Source of the DNA: Bacilli bacterium
Lineage (GTDB): Bacteria; Bacillota; Bacilli; Bacillales; Amphibacillaceae
Assembly: GCA_012838505.1 (NCBI GenBank)
Contig: DUPD01000080.1
Location: 1 to 46,521, forward strand
Reading direction: 5' to 3'
DNA length: 46,521 bases
In this document: one piece after another, positions 8,355 through 16,342 of the stretch
Numbering within the stretch: position 1 is the stretch's first letter
Layout: every line of letters starts with the position of its first letter
Made by a program: the position numbers and the translations under genes
The notes under the pieces: model-generated
Databases searched by the model: none
Seen by the model: only the letters and a program-made list of their open reading frames with translations
What the model was told of the DNA's origin: nothing

Positions 8355-9430
8355 TGGTGATTCAGCTCCTGTATAAAATCTTTCAGCCATAAATGTAATT
8401 TTTGGTCGTCTAATTGTTCGATTGTTGGTTCACCAATCGCTTTTAATAAAACCATCGTCACTTTTTGGCTTTTTGCTTTTTTATCTTTTCGCATTCGATC
8501 GACTAACTTTTCTATTGACAGGTTTGGCAATTGAAGCGGATAGTCATTTTTTGAAAACCAGTGATAAATTTCTTGATAAGGCAACTTAACTTGGTATATT
8601 GCTTCGCTTACTTGGAGTGCGAATAGCATGCCAATTGCGATCGCTTCCCCATGAGTTAAAACACCATAGCCAAGTTCGGATTCAAGCGCATGACCAAGAG
8701 TATGACCAAAATTTAAAAACTGACGAATATTCGATTCGCGTTCATCTTGTTCAACGATTTTCGCTTTTACGTCGATTCCTTTTAATAAAACATCACTTAA
8801 TTCAGCTTCATTTAGTGATTCTGTTAATTCGATCTGCTTAATTTGATTCCAGAAAGATGGATTATGAATCAAACTATGCTTAACGATTTCAGCATAACCT
8901 GAGCGAACTTCGGTAAATGGGATCGTGTGCAATGTTTCAATGTCATAGATAACAGCCACTGGGGGGAAAAAGTTTCCGATTAAGTTTTTCCCCTCAGAAT
9001 GGTTAATCGCAACTTTACCACCGACACTGCTGTCGTGTGCCAAAATTGTTGTTGGCATTTGAATGAAATCAATCCCACGCATGAATGTTGCTGCTACAAA
9101 ACCAGCTAAATCACCAATCATTCCACCGCCTAAAGCAATGATCAAGCTCTCCCGATCTAAACCTGCATGGATCGCTTCGGTCATTAAATCATAATAGATT
9201 TGAATACTTTTTGAACCTTCACCTGCTGGAACAACGGAATAATTAACTGAATAGCTGTCTTTTAACGCATTGCTCACATCATCTAAATAGAGTGGCTCAA
9301 CATTACTATCTGTAATGATGAAAATTTGACTATATTTTTTTGTTAAAAAATCGAGTACACGGTGGCGGAGCCCTTTCCCAATCGAAACATCATATTGATT
9401 TGTACTTGTTTGAATGGTTATTCGATTCAC
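8351..9430 (-). CDS. aroB: 3-dehydroquinate synthase
   Basis: The enzyme cyclises DAHP to 3-dehydroquinate using NAD and a divalent metal. The 359 residues contain the NAD-binding ALGGGMIGDLAGFVAATFMR (about 100-119), the MPTTILAHDSSVGGKVAIN loop, NLIGNFFPP, and metal-ligand histidines in FLNFGHTLGHALE (about 246-258). It starts at a GTG directly after the aroC stop (TAAGTG) with AGGTG upstream, and its stop overlaps the aroH start. This tight packing shows it is cotranscribed in the aro operon. Confidence 0.95.
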   Translation of the reverse strand: MNRITIQTSTNQYDVSIGKGLRHRVLDFLTKKYSQIFIITDSNVEPLYLDDVSNALKDSYSVNYSVVPAGEGSKSIQIYYDLMTEAIHAGLDRESLIIALGGGMIGDLAGFVAATFMRGIDFIQMPTTILAHDSSVGGKVAINHSEGKNLIGNFFPPVAVIYDIETLHTIPFTEVRSGYAEIVKHSLIHNPSFWNQIKQIELTESLNEAELSDVLLKGIDVKAKIVEQDERESNIRQFLNFGHTLGHALESELGYGVLTHGEAIAIGMLFALQVSEAIYQVKLPYQEIYHWFSKNDYPLQLPNLSIEKLVDRMRKDKKAKSQKVTMVLLKAIGEPTIEQLDDQKLHLWLKDFIQELNHH

Positions 9431-10597
9431 TTAGAAACACCTGATTTCTTCGCGATATTCCTCAATTGCTTTTTTCAGTTTCGGAAACTGGTCGTGAGGA
9501 AATTGTTCTAAAATAGCCTTAGCTATTTCAAATGCAACGACATGCTCCATCACAACAGCGGCTGCCGGGACAGCACACGAATCTGAACGTTCAATACTTG
9601 CGGTATATGGTTCTTTTGTTTCGATATCAACACTTTGTAACGGCTTATAAAGTGTTGGGATCGGCTTCATTACACCTTTTACAACGATTGGCATTCCAGT
9701 CGTCATCCCACCTTCAAAACCGCCTAAATTATTTGTTCTCCGTTGATAACCTGTTTCCTCAGACCAAATAATTTCATCATGAACTTCACTTCCATTACGT
9801 CTAGCTGCTTCAAAACCAATCCCAAATTCAACACCTTTAAAGGCATTAATACTTTGGACAGCAAAGGCCAGGCGAGCGTCAAGTTTCCTATCATAATGGA
9901 CATATGAACCTACCCCAGCTGGCATTCCTTCAACGTAAACTTCACAGACGCCACCAATCGAATCACCATCTTTTTTAGCTTGATCAATTGCATCCATCAT
10001 TTTTTGGCTTGCTTCTGGATCTAAACATCGAACAGGAGAGTCCTCTGAAATCGTTACTTTCTGATCAAATGATAAATCAGGATACTCTTCTGCTTTAATC
10101 CCAGCAATTTCATTGACGTAACCAACAACATTAATCCCTAAATGTTTTAACATTGTTTTTGCAACCGCTCCAGCGGCAACGCGAACAGCTGTTTCTCGAG
10201 CAGATGAGCGCTCCAATATATTTCGCATATCACGGTGACCGTATTTCATCGCGCCATTTAAGTCAGCATGTCCCGGTCTAGGACGTGAGACGACCCGACG
10301 GATCTTTTTATCTTCATCAATTGGGTCTTCTCCCATAATATCAACCCAATGTTTAAAATCATCATTTTTAACGACTAATGCAATTGGTGAACCGAGTGTA
10401 TACCCGTGACGCACTCCTCCTGCAATGTCTACTAAATCCTTTTCAATTTGCATCCGCTTACCACGGCCATGCCCCTTTTGTCTTCTAAGAAGTGATTCAT
10501 TTATTTCATCGCTAGTCAATGGCATTAAGGCAGGTACACCCTCAACAATTGTTGTTAATTGTTTACCATGTGATTCTCCAGCAGTTAAATAGCGCAT
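9431..10597 (-). CDS. aroC: Chorismate synthase
   Basis: It makes chorismate from EPSP using reduced FMN. The 388 residues carry the family signatures [17 protein letters not shown] (7-23), [17 protein letters not shown] (37-53), [20 protein letters not shown] (about 109-128) and the FMN/phosphate-contact [18 protein letters not shown]. It corresponds to B. subtilis AroF. It is the first gene of the operon, with a strong AAGGAGGAAATTTAA leader before the ATG and a promoter about 35 bases further up. No attenuator or TRAP-type GAG/TAG repeat series is visible upstream. Confidence 0.95.
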   Translation of the reverse strand: MRYLTAGESHGKQLTTIVEGVPALMPLTSDEINESLLRRQKGHGRGKRMQIEKDLVDIAGGVRHGYTLGSPIALVVKNDDFKHWVDIMGEDPIDEDKKIRRVVSRPRPGHADLNGAMKYGHRDMRNILERSSARETAVRVAAGAVAKTMLKHLGINVVGYVNEIAGIKAEEYPDLSFDQKVTISEDSPVRCLDPEASQKMMDAIDQAKKDGDSIGGVCEVYVEGMPAGVGSYVHYDRKLDARLAFAVQSINAFKGVEFGIGFEAARRNGSEVHDEIIWSEETGYQRRTNNLGGFEGGMTTGMPIVVKGVMKPIPTLYKPLQSVDIETKEPYTASIERSDSCAVPAAAVVMEHVVAFEIAKAILEQFPHDQFPKLKKAIEEYREEIRCF

Positions 10598-10632
10598 TTA
10601 AATTTCCTCCTTATTTAGTCTATATTTTAATT

Positions 10633-10661
10633 AATATACCACACTGAAGTCATTCTGTCTT
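10633..10661 (-). promoter_or_regulatory. Probable sigma-A promoter of the aro operon
   Basis: On the minus strand AAGACA (10661-10656) lies 17 bases before TATATT (10638-10633). The -10 is preceded by TGG, giving an extended -10. It sits between the cheR terminator and aroC, so the aro operon appears to be transcribed on its own. Confidence 0.5.
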
Positions 10662-10725
10662 GGTAAATTGATAGATAATTCTTTTTTTTCAAACTTTTCA
10701 ATAGATTTGTTAAAGTTGAGCTAAA

Positions 10726-10765
10726 AAAAGAAACATTCATTACAGATCAAATGAATATTTCTTTT
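10726..10765 (-). terminator. Terminator after cheR
   Basis: AAAAGAAACATTCATT (10726-10741) pairs with AATGAATATTTCTTTT (10750-10765) with one mismatch. On the minus strand a run of seven T follows. It separates the cheR-hep transcript from the aro operon. Confidence 0.7.
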
Positions 10766-10771
10766 AGTCTA

Positions 10772-11545
10772 TTATTCTTGTTTTGTATAGAAGAATGTGT
10801 CAAGTAATTTTAACTTATATTTCTCTGGTGTAAAAATTTGTTCGGTGCTTCCAACGAAAAAGACGCCACCGTCTACTAGCGAGTCACTGAATTTGTGATA
10901 AATTTGTGTTTTTGCTTCATCAGTAAAATAAATCATCACATTTCGACACACAATTAAATCAAATCCTTTAGGAAATGGATCGGACAATAAATTGTGCTTT
11001 TTAAATGTAATCGACTTTTTCAACTGATCATCAATTATGTAAAGTGAATCTTTATGAACAAAGTATTTGTCCTTAAATTGTTTAGGAACTTCTTTTAATG
11101 CCCGCTCCGTATAAATTCCTTGTCTTGCTCGCTCTAAAATTTTATCATCAATATCCGTTGCTAAAATGCTAACTTTGTTTAGATCAATATATTGCTTTAA
11201 AATCATCGCGATTGTATACGGCTCGTCGCCTGTTGAACAAGCTGCACTCCAAATTTTCAGTTCAGACTTCTTTTTTAACATTTCGGGTAGAATCTTTTTC
11301 TCTAAAACTTCCCATCGTTTTGAGTTCCTGAAAAATTCTGAAACATTTATTGTCATTTTATCAAGAAACTCTTGCATTAATTCTTTATCTTGATCAATTA
11401 CCTGAAAGTAGCTTTTAAACGTGTTAAAGCCTCGCTTATCCCTTAAAGAAGTTAAGCGACGTTTCATTTGGACTTCTTTGTATAAGTTCAAGTCGATGTT
11501 TGTTTTTTTCTTAATCAATTCAGTAAATAGTTGATAATCTGGCAT
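10772..11545 (-). CDS. cheR: Chemotaxis protein methyltransferase CheR
   Basis: CheR methylates glutamates on chemoreceptors using S-adenosylmethionine. The N-terminal all-helical domain is followed by MTINVSEFFRN (about 78-88), the SAM-binding SAACSTGDEPYTIAMIL (about 112-128), the acidic ATDIDDKIL and the FDLIVCRNVMIYFT segment. I chose the ATG at 11545, eight bases after AGGGAG, giving 257 residues as in B. subtilis. Upstream in-frame starts overlap or precede the ribosome binding site. In B. subtilis ndk lies between cheR and hepT; it is absent here. Its presence implies a chemotactic, probably motile, cell. Confidence 0.93.
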   Translation of the reverse strand: MPDYQLFTELIKKKTNIDLNLYKEVQMKRRLTSLRDKRGFNTFKSYFQVIDQDKELMQEFLDKMTINVSEFFRNSKRWEVLEKKILPEMLKKKSELKIWSAACSTGDEPYTIAMILKQYIDLNKVSILATDIDDKILERARQGIYTERALKEVPKQFKDKYFVHKDSLYIIDDQLKKSITFKKHNLLSDPFPKGFDLIVCRNVMIYFTDEAKTQIYHKFSDSLVDGGVFFVGSTEQIFTPEKYKLKLLDTFFYTKQE

Positions 11546-11573
11546 TTTCATATCTCCCTTAGAAATGACCACA

Positions 11574-12545
11574 TTAATGTGGTCGTTTACTTAAATACCC
11601 AACTAGCTGATACAATAAGTCTTTTTCCTTTTTATCTGGTAGTCGTTTAATCTGCTTGATTGCTTGATTTAAATACCATTGACTATATTGATAAGACCTT
11701 TGAATCGCGTCCGTATTTTTTATATCGGCTACAATCGGATCAAAGTCAAATTCTTTGATTAGCTGGTGGCGGTTAAATATTAACTCAAGCTCGTGAAAAA
11801 GCTGCTTATCTTGAATGGCTAACAACGTTGGTAGGGTCAGATAACCTGAGCGTAAATCTTGACCACTTGCTTTACCTAAGTCATCAGCTGTCGACGTAAA
11901 GTCTAGTATGTCATCAATTATTTGATAAGACATTCCTAAATAGTAACCAAACAAATAGAGCTGTTTTTGAATTGAGCTAATAGCATTTGTCGTAATCGCA
12001 CCTAATTGACATGATAAAGCAATTAATCGTGCGGTCTTATTACGATTTTTTCTGAAATATGCTGTTAAAGATGGATTCATCTGATAGCGATTCTTATATT
12101 GCGCTAACTCACCTAAAGCTAAGTACTTTAATGTACTTGAAAATAGTTGATGGGCTTTTTGATCTGCTATTTCTGACATGATCTCAAGTGCTTCTGCAAC
12201 TAAGTAATCACCGATATATGTAGCAACTTGATTGGTATATTTGTGATGAATCGTTCTGTCTCCACGTCTTAATGGTGCTTGATCAATAATATCATCATGG
12301 ATTAAGCTACTCATATGAACAAGCTCAAGCGCAATACAAACATCAACTAATTGCAATGCTTCTCCATCACCAAAATTACTGGCAATCATACAAAGAAGCG
12401 GCCTAGATCGTTTACCACCAGCTTGAATTAACGCTGTTGTAGCCGTTTTAACTGGTTCTTCAGCTTCCGATAGTCGTTCAATCAGTCTTTGATCAAAAAG
12501 CTCTAATTCAGCTTTAATCTCACTATACTGCTCTGATAATTTCAT
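11574..12545 (-). CDS. hepT: Heptaprenyl diphosphate synthase, catalytic component II
   Basis: A trans-polyprenyl diphosphate synthase of 323 residues. Both aspartate-rich motifs are intact: SLIHDDIIDQAPLRRGD (about 81-97) and YQIIDDILDFTSTADDLGK (about 207-225). With HepS it extends farnesyl diphosphate to the C35 chain, whose known use in Bacillus is the menaquinone-7 side chain. The ATG overlaps the hepS stop (ATGA). In B. subtilis menH (menaquinone methyltransferase) lies between the two hep genes; here they are joined directly, so what the C35 product is used for is unclear. Confidence 0.92.
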   Translation of the reverse strand: MKLSEQYSEIKAELELFDQRLIERLSEAEEPVKTATTALIQAGGKRSRPLLCMIASNFGDGEALQLVDVCIALELVHMSSLIHDDIIDQAPLRRGDRTIHHKYTNQVATYIGDYLVAEALEIMSEIADQKAHQLFSSTLKYLALGELAQYKNRYQMNPSLTAYFRKNRNKTARLIALSCQLGAITTNAISSIQKQLYLFGYYLGMSYQIIDDILDFTSTADDLGKASGQDLRSGYLTLPTLLAIQDKQLFHELELIFNRHQLIKEFDFDPIVADIKNTDAIQRSYQYSQWYLNQAIKQIKRLPDKKEKDLLYQLVGYLSKRPH

Positions 12546-13132
12546 TTGATCATCCCATTTTGAAAATGTAATTTAAAACGAGCATTAATTAAACGAGCCA
12601 AGTCAATTAATTTTGAATCAATCTGATTAGCTTGCGGTTCCTCATGAAAAAATGCCTCTAATTGATGCAAATTAAAGTAGCGTAATAAATATGCAGTAAC
12701 TGTTGTATCAAGCCTATACTTAAGTTGAACAACTGTTTTTCGATCATCAGTTTTTTGCTCAGTCATTTGAATCATTAATTGACTGATCACCTTAGTCGCC
12801 TGAGCAAGTACTTCAATCAGCTTATTCTCTGAGTGATAAGCTAAAAGAGCATAATATTGTGCACTAAATCGGTCACCTTGAAGAATTTTTTCTGTATTAT
12901 TAGCATCCGGTTGATTAGAAACAAGTTGATGGAGATCAAATGATTGTTGCAACAATGTAATCCCCGTCACAACATCAATTTTCTTAACTTGTGACCACGC
13001 TGTTCGCTCAACTAAGGACAAATAAATAGCCATCCGGTAATCTTTTTTTAATAAAAAACTCACCAAACAAGGATCCATCACTGTCTGATATTGCTCATTT
13101 AACTTTGCTTGAATTAAACCTTCAATGCTCAT
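12542..13132 (-). CDS. hepS: Heptaprenyl diphosphate synthase component I
   Basis: The non-catalytic, chain-length-determining partner of HepT. It is a poorly conserved, mostly helical protein; the QGDRFSAQYYALLAYHSEN segment (around residues 83-101) matches the most conserved part of HepS. I chose the ATG at 13132, nine bases after GGGAG, giving 196 residues; a TTG eight codons upstream has no ribosome binding site. Adjacent mtrB on one side and overlapping hepT on the other reproduce the B. subtilis order apart from the missing menH. Confidence 0.83.
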   Translation of the reverse strand: MSIEGLIQAKLNEQYQTVMDPCLVSFLLKKDYRMAIYLSLVERTAWSQVKKIDVVTGITLLQQSFDLHQLVSNQPDANNTEKILQGDRFSAQYYALLAYHSENKLIEVLAQATKVISQLMIQMTEQKTDDRKTVVQLKYRLDTTVTAYLLRYFNLHQLEAFFHEEPQANQIDSKLIDLARLINARFKLHFQNGMIK

Positions 13133-13165
13133 TCTAATATTCTCCCACCAATACAAACTGATTGA

Positions 13166-13390
13166 TCAGTATTCACTTGAATTAAATGACTCAATTTCAC
13201 CGTGACGTGATTGAACAGTAGCTTTACCTTTAATTTTTATTGCAGATGTGTGCTCAGTAAACTGAACAATTAATAATTCTCCCGCATCGAGCTTTTCTGA
13301 GTGATGAAATTTCGTTGATTCGCCTCTTGTTAGACCAATGACTTGTACACCATTTTCTTCAGCTTTAATAATAAGAAATTCTGATTCCAT
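13166..13390 (-). CDS. mtrB: TRAP, trp RNA-binding attenuation protein
   Basis: The 74-residue protein aligns throughout with B. subtilis [22 protein letters not shown] (about 17-34), [20 protein letters not shown] (about 43-62) and the following HGE turn. TRAP forms an 11-subunit ring that binds tryptophan and then (G/U)AG repeats in trp leader RNA. The basic and tryptophan-pocket residues are kept, so it is probably functional. In B. subtilis mtrA (folE) precedes it in a two-gene operon; no folE is present here, and the local aro operon carries no trp genes, so its targets must lie elsewhere. Confidence 0.93.
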   Translation of the reverse strand: MESEFLIIKAEENGVQVIGLTRGESTKFHHSEKLDAGELLIVQFTEHTSAIKIKGKATVQSRHGEIESFNSSEY

Positions 13391-13442
13391 TTATAATCAC
13401 CCATTTCATCTAATTTATACTTTACAAGTAAAAAAATAAACT

Positions 13443-13473
13443 AAAAGAGGGTGCATACTATGCACCCTCTTTT
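13443..13473 (-). terminator. Terminator of hbs
   Basis: A perfect 13-base stem (AAAAGAGGGTGCA with TGCACCCTCTTTT) and a five-base loop, 15 bases after the hbs stop. A-rich and T-rich flanks make it usable in both directions. Confidence 0.88.
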
Positions 13474-13487
13474 GCCCTATGTAAATA

Positions 13488-13760
13488 TTATTTTACGATA
13501 TCTTTAAGGGCTTTACCTGGTTTGAAAGCAGGTACTTTACTTGCTGGGATTTGAATCTCAGCACCAGTTTGTGGGTTACGGCCTTTACGAGCAGCACGAT
13601 CACGTACTTCGAAGTTACCAAAACCAATTAGTTGTACTTTTTCACCGTTTTTAAGTGAATCCATGATAGATTCTAAAACTGCATCAACAGCTTTTGCAGC
13701 ATCCTTTTTAGAAAGCTCACTCTTTTCAGCTACAGCATTAACTAAATCTGTCTTGTTCAT
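13488..13760 (-). CDS. hbs: DNA-binding protein HU
   Basis: The nucleoid protein HU, 90 residues, bends DNA as a homodimer. [20 protein letters not shown] starts the helical dimer core, and the arm contains [20 protein letters not shown] and the proline-tipped [13 protein letters not shown]. The ATG at 13760 was chosen because a strong GGAGGAGGTG lies just upstream; the in-frame GTG at 13769 is part of that site. Position between mtrB and spoIVA matches B. subtilis. The leader is long, about 120 bases, and contains no other gene. Confidence 0.95.
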   Translation of the reverse strand: MNKTDLVNAVAEKSELSKKDAAKAVDAVLESIMDSLKNGEKVQLIGFGNFEVRDRAARKGRNPQTGAEIQIPASKVPAFKPGKALKDIVK

Positions 13761-13886
13761 GATATTCACCTCCTCCGTAATTTAAATTCATGAAGCATAA
13801 GAATTTAAACGGTTTTATTCCATTTGTTCACCAAATCTTATAATTCTATACTCCTGATCACCAAATTAATTGATGACAAAGCCTAT

Positions 13887-13916
13887 ATTATACGACTTTT
13901 CCCATAATTTCAACAA
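13887..13916 (-). promoter_or_regulatory. Probable sigma-A promoter of hbs
   Basis: On the minus strand a perfect TATAAT (13892-13887) is preceded by TTGTTG (13916-13911, 18-base spacer) or TGTTGA (17-base spacer). The -35 region lies inside the inverted repeat at 13907-13947. Confidence 0.55.
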
Positions 13917-13947
13917 AAAATACAAGATAAATAATATTTGTTGAAAT
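13907..13947. repeat. 11-base inverted repeat over the hbs -35 region
   Basis: ATTTCAACAAA (13907-13917) and its exact complement TTTGTTGAAAT (13937-13947) are 19 bases apart, so equivalent points on the arms are about 30 bases apart, near three helical turns. One arm covers the hbs -35 element. It could be an operator or a weak transcribed hairpin; the sequence alone does not decide. Confidence 0.5.
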
Positions 13948-13959
13948 GAGTGATAAAAA

Positions 13960-13980
13960 AATTCAAATAAAATTTGAATT
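13960..13980 (-). terminator. AT-only hairpin with T run upstream of hbs
   Basis: AATTCAAAT (13960-13968) and ATTTGAATT (13972-13980) with a three-base loop, followed on the minus strand by seven T. It looks like a weak terminator placed before the hbs promoter. Because spoIVA already has its own terminator at 14176-14198, it might end a short transcript from the gap between them. Confidence 0.45.
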
Positions 13981-14175
13981 GATGAACTATGAAGGTTGCT
14001 ATGACAAGCTTTAACCAGTTAAATCTTAACACAGCCATCTTTATAAAGCAACATTTGGAATAAAAAAAACAACATTTCAAAGCATCTTTTGCTAAAGATA
14101 CTCATTATTCGACAATTTATCAGTAAAAATAGTCACTTATCCCTATCTAACTAGATCGGATTAAGCAAAAAATAA
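13981..14175 (-). other. Gene-free stretch between spoIVA and hbs
   Basis: About 195 AT-rich bases between the spoIVA terminator and the AT-only hairpin. I see no open frame with a ribosome binding site and no convincing -35/-10 pair. It might encode a small RNA ending at 13960-13980, but nothing positive supports that beyond the terminator-like hairpin. Confidence 0.3.
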
Positions 14176-14198
14176 AACGACTTGAGGATCAAGTCGTT
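14176..14198 (-). terminator. Terminator of spoIVA
   Basis: AACGACTTGA (14176-14185) pairs perfectly with TCAAGTCGTT (14189-14198) around a three-base loop. On the minus strand it is followed by TTATTTTTT. It lies 15 bases after the present spoIVA stop and directly after the TAA of the ancestral frame. Confidence 0.85.
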
Positions 14199-14213
14199 AT
14201 AGGATAATGGCGA

Positions 14214-15674
14214 TCATGCGCCAGAACCTTCATTAATTATTTTTTCTAACGTATCTTTTAATTTATGGCGGACATTCTCTGGCATTAATGTTAATTTTCC
14301 TTGAATGCCTTCGCGAACGATTGAGCTTAGCGAACGACCAAAAATATCAGACTGCCAAATTGATAATGGATCATCTTCAAAGTCTTGCATTAAGTAGCGA
14401 ACTAACTCTTCACTTTGTTTTTCAGTACCAATAATCGGTGAGAACTCTGATTCAACTTCGACCTTTATCATATGAATCGATGGAGCGATTGCTTTTAAAA
14501 GAACGCCATAGCGTGAACCATGGCGAATGATCTCTGGCTCTTCTAACTTCATATCATTGACTGACGGTGACGCTACGCCATAACCTGTTTGTTTCACCAT
14601 TGCAAGTGCATCTGATATTTGATCGTATTCTCTTTTGGCTTTAGAAAAGTCTTGCATTAACCGTAATAAATGATCTTTACCTGTTATTTCTTCACCGACT
14701 ATTTCTTTTAATACTTGATCATATAAATGATTCGGTGCATCTAAATCAATTTCTGCTATTCCTTCACCCATATCAACACCATGAATTTTTGCTGTTTCAA
14801 TAAATTCATATGCGCTAAAATGGCCGATAATTCGATCGACATCTCGTAAACGCCTAATGTCTTTGACTGTTTCCTGAATTGCTTCTTGATAGCTGACTTT
14901 CAGCCAATGATCTTCCGCTAATACCATCACCCAACTTGGTAAATTAACATTGACCTCAAGTACAGGGAACTCGTATAGCGCTTCTCTAAGTGCATTATAT
15001 GCATCTTCTTCATTCATATTTTCTGCACTCATTGCTAGTACTGGAATGTCATATACTTCATTTAATTCTTGACGCAAAAGTTCAGTTTCTTGGTGGTAAG
15101 GCTTTGTTGAATTTAAAATCATAATAAAAGGTTTACCAACTTCTTTTAACTCATCAACAATTCGAGCTTCTGCATCAAGATAATCCGCACGTGGAATATC
15201 TCCAATTGTACCGTCGCTAGTTACGACAACACCTATTGTTGAGTGCTCTTGAATGACTTTTCGAGTACCAATCTCGGCAGCTTCATTAAAAGGAATTGGC
15301 TCTTCATACCATGGTGTATGGATCATTCTCGGACCATTTTCATCCTCAAATCCTTGTGCACTTTCTATTGTGTAACCAACACAATCAACTAATCTGACAT
15401 TGACAAACAGTCCTTCATCAACTTCTAATTGTACCGCTTGATTTGGAACAAATTTTGGTTCAGTTGTCATTATTGTCCGACCTGCTGAACTTTGGGGTAG
15501 CTCGTCTTGAGTTCGAACACGCTCTTGTTCATCCTCCATGTTAGGAATGACAACATTCTCCATGAATTTCTTTATGAAGGTTGATTTACCCGTTCGAACT
15601 GCACCAACTACACCAAGGTAGATATCACCATTCGTGCGTTTTGAAATATCTTTAATTAAATCCACATTTTCCAC
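14214..15674 (-). CDS. spoIVA: SpoIVA spore-coat ATPase, C-terminus frameshifted
   Basis: SpoIVA polymerises on the forespore surface by ATP hydrolysis and anchors the coat. The P-loop VVGAVRTGKSTFIKKFMENV, the DELPQSSAGRTIMTTEPKFV segment, NGPRMIHTPWYEEPIPFNEA and the C-terminal VRYLMQDFEDDPLSIWQSDI are nearly as in B. subtilis (492 residues). The GTG at 15674 was chosen for its GGGAGGGG site and for matching the family start; it gives 486 residues. The protein stops after NEGSGA, whereas the family ends in GSG-G-(L/M)-IAIIL. One base inserted after GGC-G would restore M-I-A-I-I-L and a stop directly before the terminator, so the gene has lost one base and its conserved tail. Confidence 0.93.
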   Translation of the reverse strand: MENVDLIKDISKRTNGDIYLGVVGAVRTGKSTFIKKFMENVVIPNMEDEQERVRTQDELPQSSAGRTIMTTEPKFVPNQAVQLEVDEGLFVNVRLVDCVGYTIESAQGFEDENGPRMIHTPWYEEPIPFNEAAEIGTRKVIQEHSTIGVVVTSDGTIGDIPRADYLDAEARIVDELKEVGKPFIMILNSTKPYHQETELLRQELNEVYDIPVLAMSAENMNEEDAYNALREALYEFPVLEVNVNLPSWVMVLAEDHWLKVSYQEAIQETVKDIRRLRDVDRIIGHFSAYEFIETAKIHGVDMGEGIAEIDLDAPNHLYDQVLKEIVGEEITGKDHLLRLMQDFSKAKREYDQISDALAMVKQTGYGVASPSVNDMKLEEPEIIRHGSRYGVLLKAIAPSIHMIKVEVESEFSPIIGTEKQSEELVRYLMQDFEDDPLSIWQSDIFGRSLSSIVREGIQGKLTLMPENVRHKLKDTLEKIINEGSGA

Positions 15675-15730
15675 AAAATCCCCTCCCGATCTCCTTCGAC
15701 ACAGCAACGTGCGCTTCTTCTGACACTATG

Positions 15731-15760
15731 ATTCTATGATGTTGTCCCAATAGAATATGA
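15731..15760 (-). promoter_or_regulatory. Sigma-E-type promoter of spoIVA
   Basis: On the minus strand TCATATT (15760-15754) is followed after 15 bases by CATAGAAT (15738-15731). These match the mother-cell sigma-E pattern (KMATATT, 13-15 bases, CATAnAnT), and spoIVA is known to be sigma-E dependent in B. subtilis. It lies about 57 bases upstream of the chosen start. Confidence 0.6.
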
Positions 15761-15886
15761 CAGATGATTTACGATTCTTTCTATGAAAATTAGATTTACT
15801 TAATTGTTCAATATATATGCACCAGATTGGGTTTAATGTATTTAATTCACTATTCAAAAACAACTTTAATATAGACATACAAATAG

Positions 15887-15917
15887 AGCCGAGTTAGAGG
15901 GGCTTTCTAACTCGGCT
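15887..15917 (-). terminator. GC-rich hairpin after spoVIF
   Basis: AGCCGAGTTAGA (15887-15898) and TCTAACTCGGCT (15906-15917) form a perfect 12-base stem with a seven-base loop. The minus-strand flank is only moderately T-rich (CTATTTGTA). It probably ends the spoVIF transcript. The rest of the 343-base gap 15675-16017 holds the spoIVA promoter and nothing else I can recognise. Confidence 0.55.
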
Positions 15918-16017
15918 TGACTCAGATTAATACCCAAAAGCAACCTTAAAGTGAGTACTTGTGCATAATAGTTTATGCGGTGGCGTAATTGATGTATAAA
16001 CAAACACCCAACTTTAA

Positions 16018-16278
16018 CTACTTTCTAAATGATTGCCCTAGTGTATTCATATCTTTAGGAATTTTATTTTGAGTAATTGCTTGAACAAGTTTATCTTCTT
16101 TCTCTTTTGAAATTGGCTTGTTCGCCATTTGACTCAACTTATTAACAAGATCTCTAACTGTTGCTTCATCAGAAAAATCAGCATTTTGAACTGAATTGGC
16201 AACTTTAAAAATGTCATTGGGGTTTATATTCGTTTTATTTTTAATTTGGCTAAAAATATTCGACTGTTTGTCACTCAC
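16018..16278 (-). CDS. spoVIF: Stage VI sporulation protein F
   Basis: The 86-residue hydrophilic protein resembles SpoVIF (YjcC), a late mother-cell protein needed for spore coat assembly in B. subtilis: the IFKVANSVQNADFSDEATVR and VNKLSQMANKPISKEKEDKL segments give the family pattern of a conserved helical pair. It starts at a GTG seven bases after AAGGAGG. On the minus strand CATATAGTA, a good match to the sigma-K -10 pattern CATAnnnTA, lies about 33-41 bases upstream, but no clear -35 element accompanies it. The frame is intact, unlike neighbouring spoIVA. Confidence 0.8.
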   Translation of the reverse strand: MSDKQSNIFSQIKNKTNINPNDIFKVANSVQNADFSDEATVRDLVNKLSQMANKPISKEKEDKLVQAITQNKIPKDMNTLGQSFRK

Positions 16279-16342
16279 CTAACTTCCTCCTTGCTTAACA
16301 TTTTACGATACTATATGCAAGGAGAGTTGGTGATGTTCATCA

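Noticed and set aside
8355-8390. Upstream ATG start for aroH (12 extra residues)
   Set aside because: There is no ribosome binding site, and the extra residues are not in the family. The TTG at 8354 has AGGAG and the family start.
10598-10771. Attenuator, T-box or TRAP leader before the aro operon
   Set aside because: There is no specifier or anti-terminator pair and no series of GAG/TAG repeats. The only hairpin is the cheR terminator.
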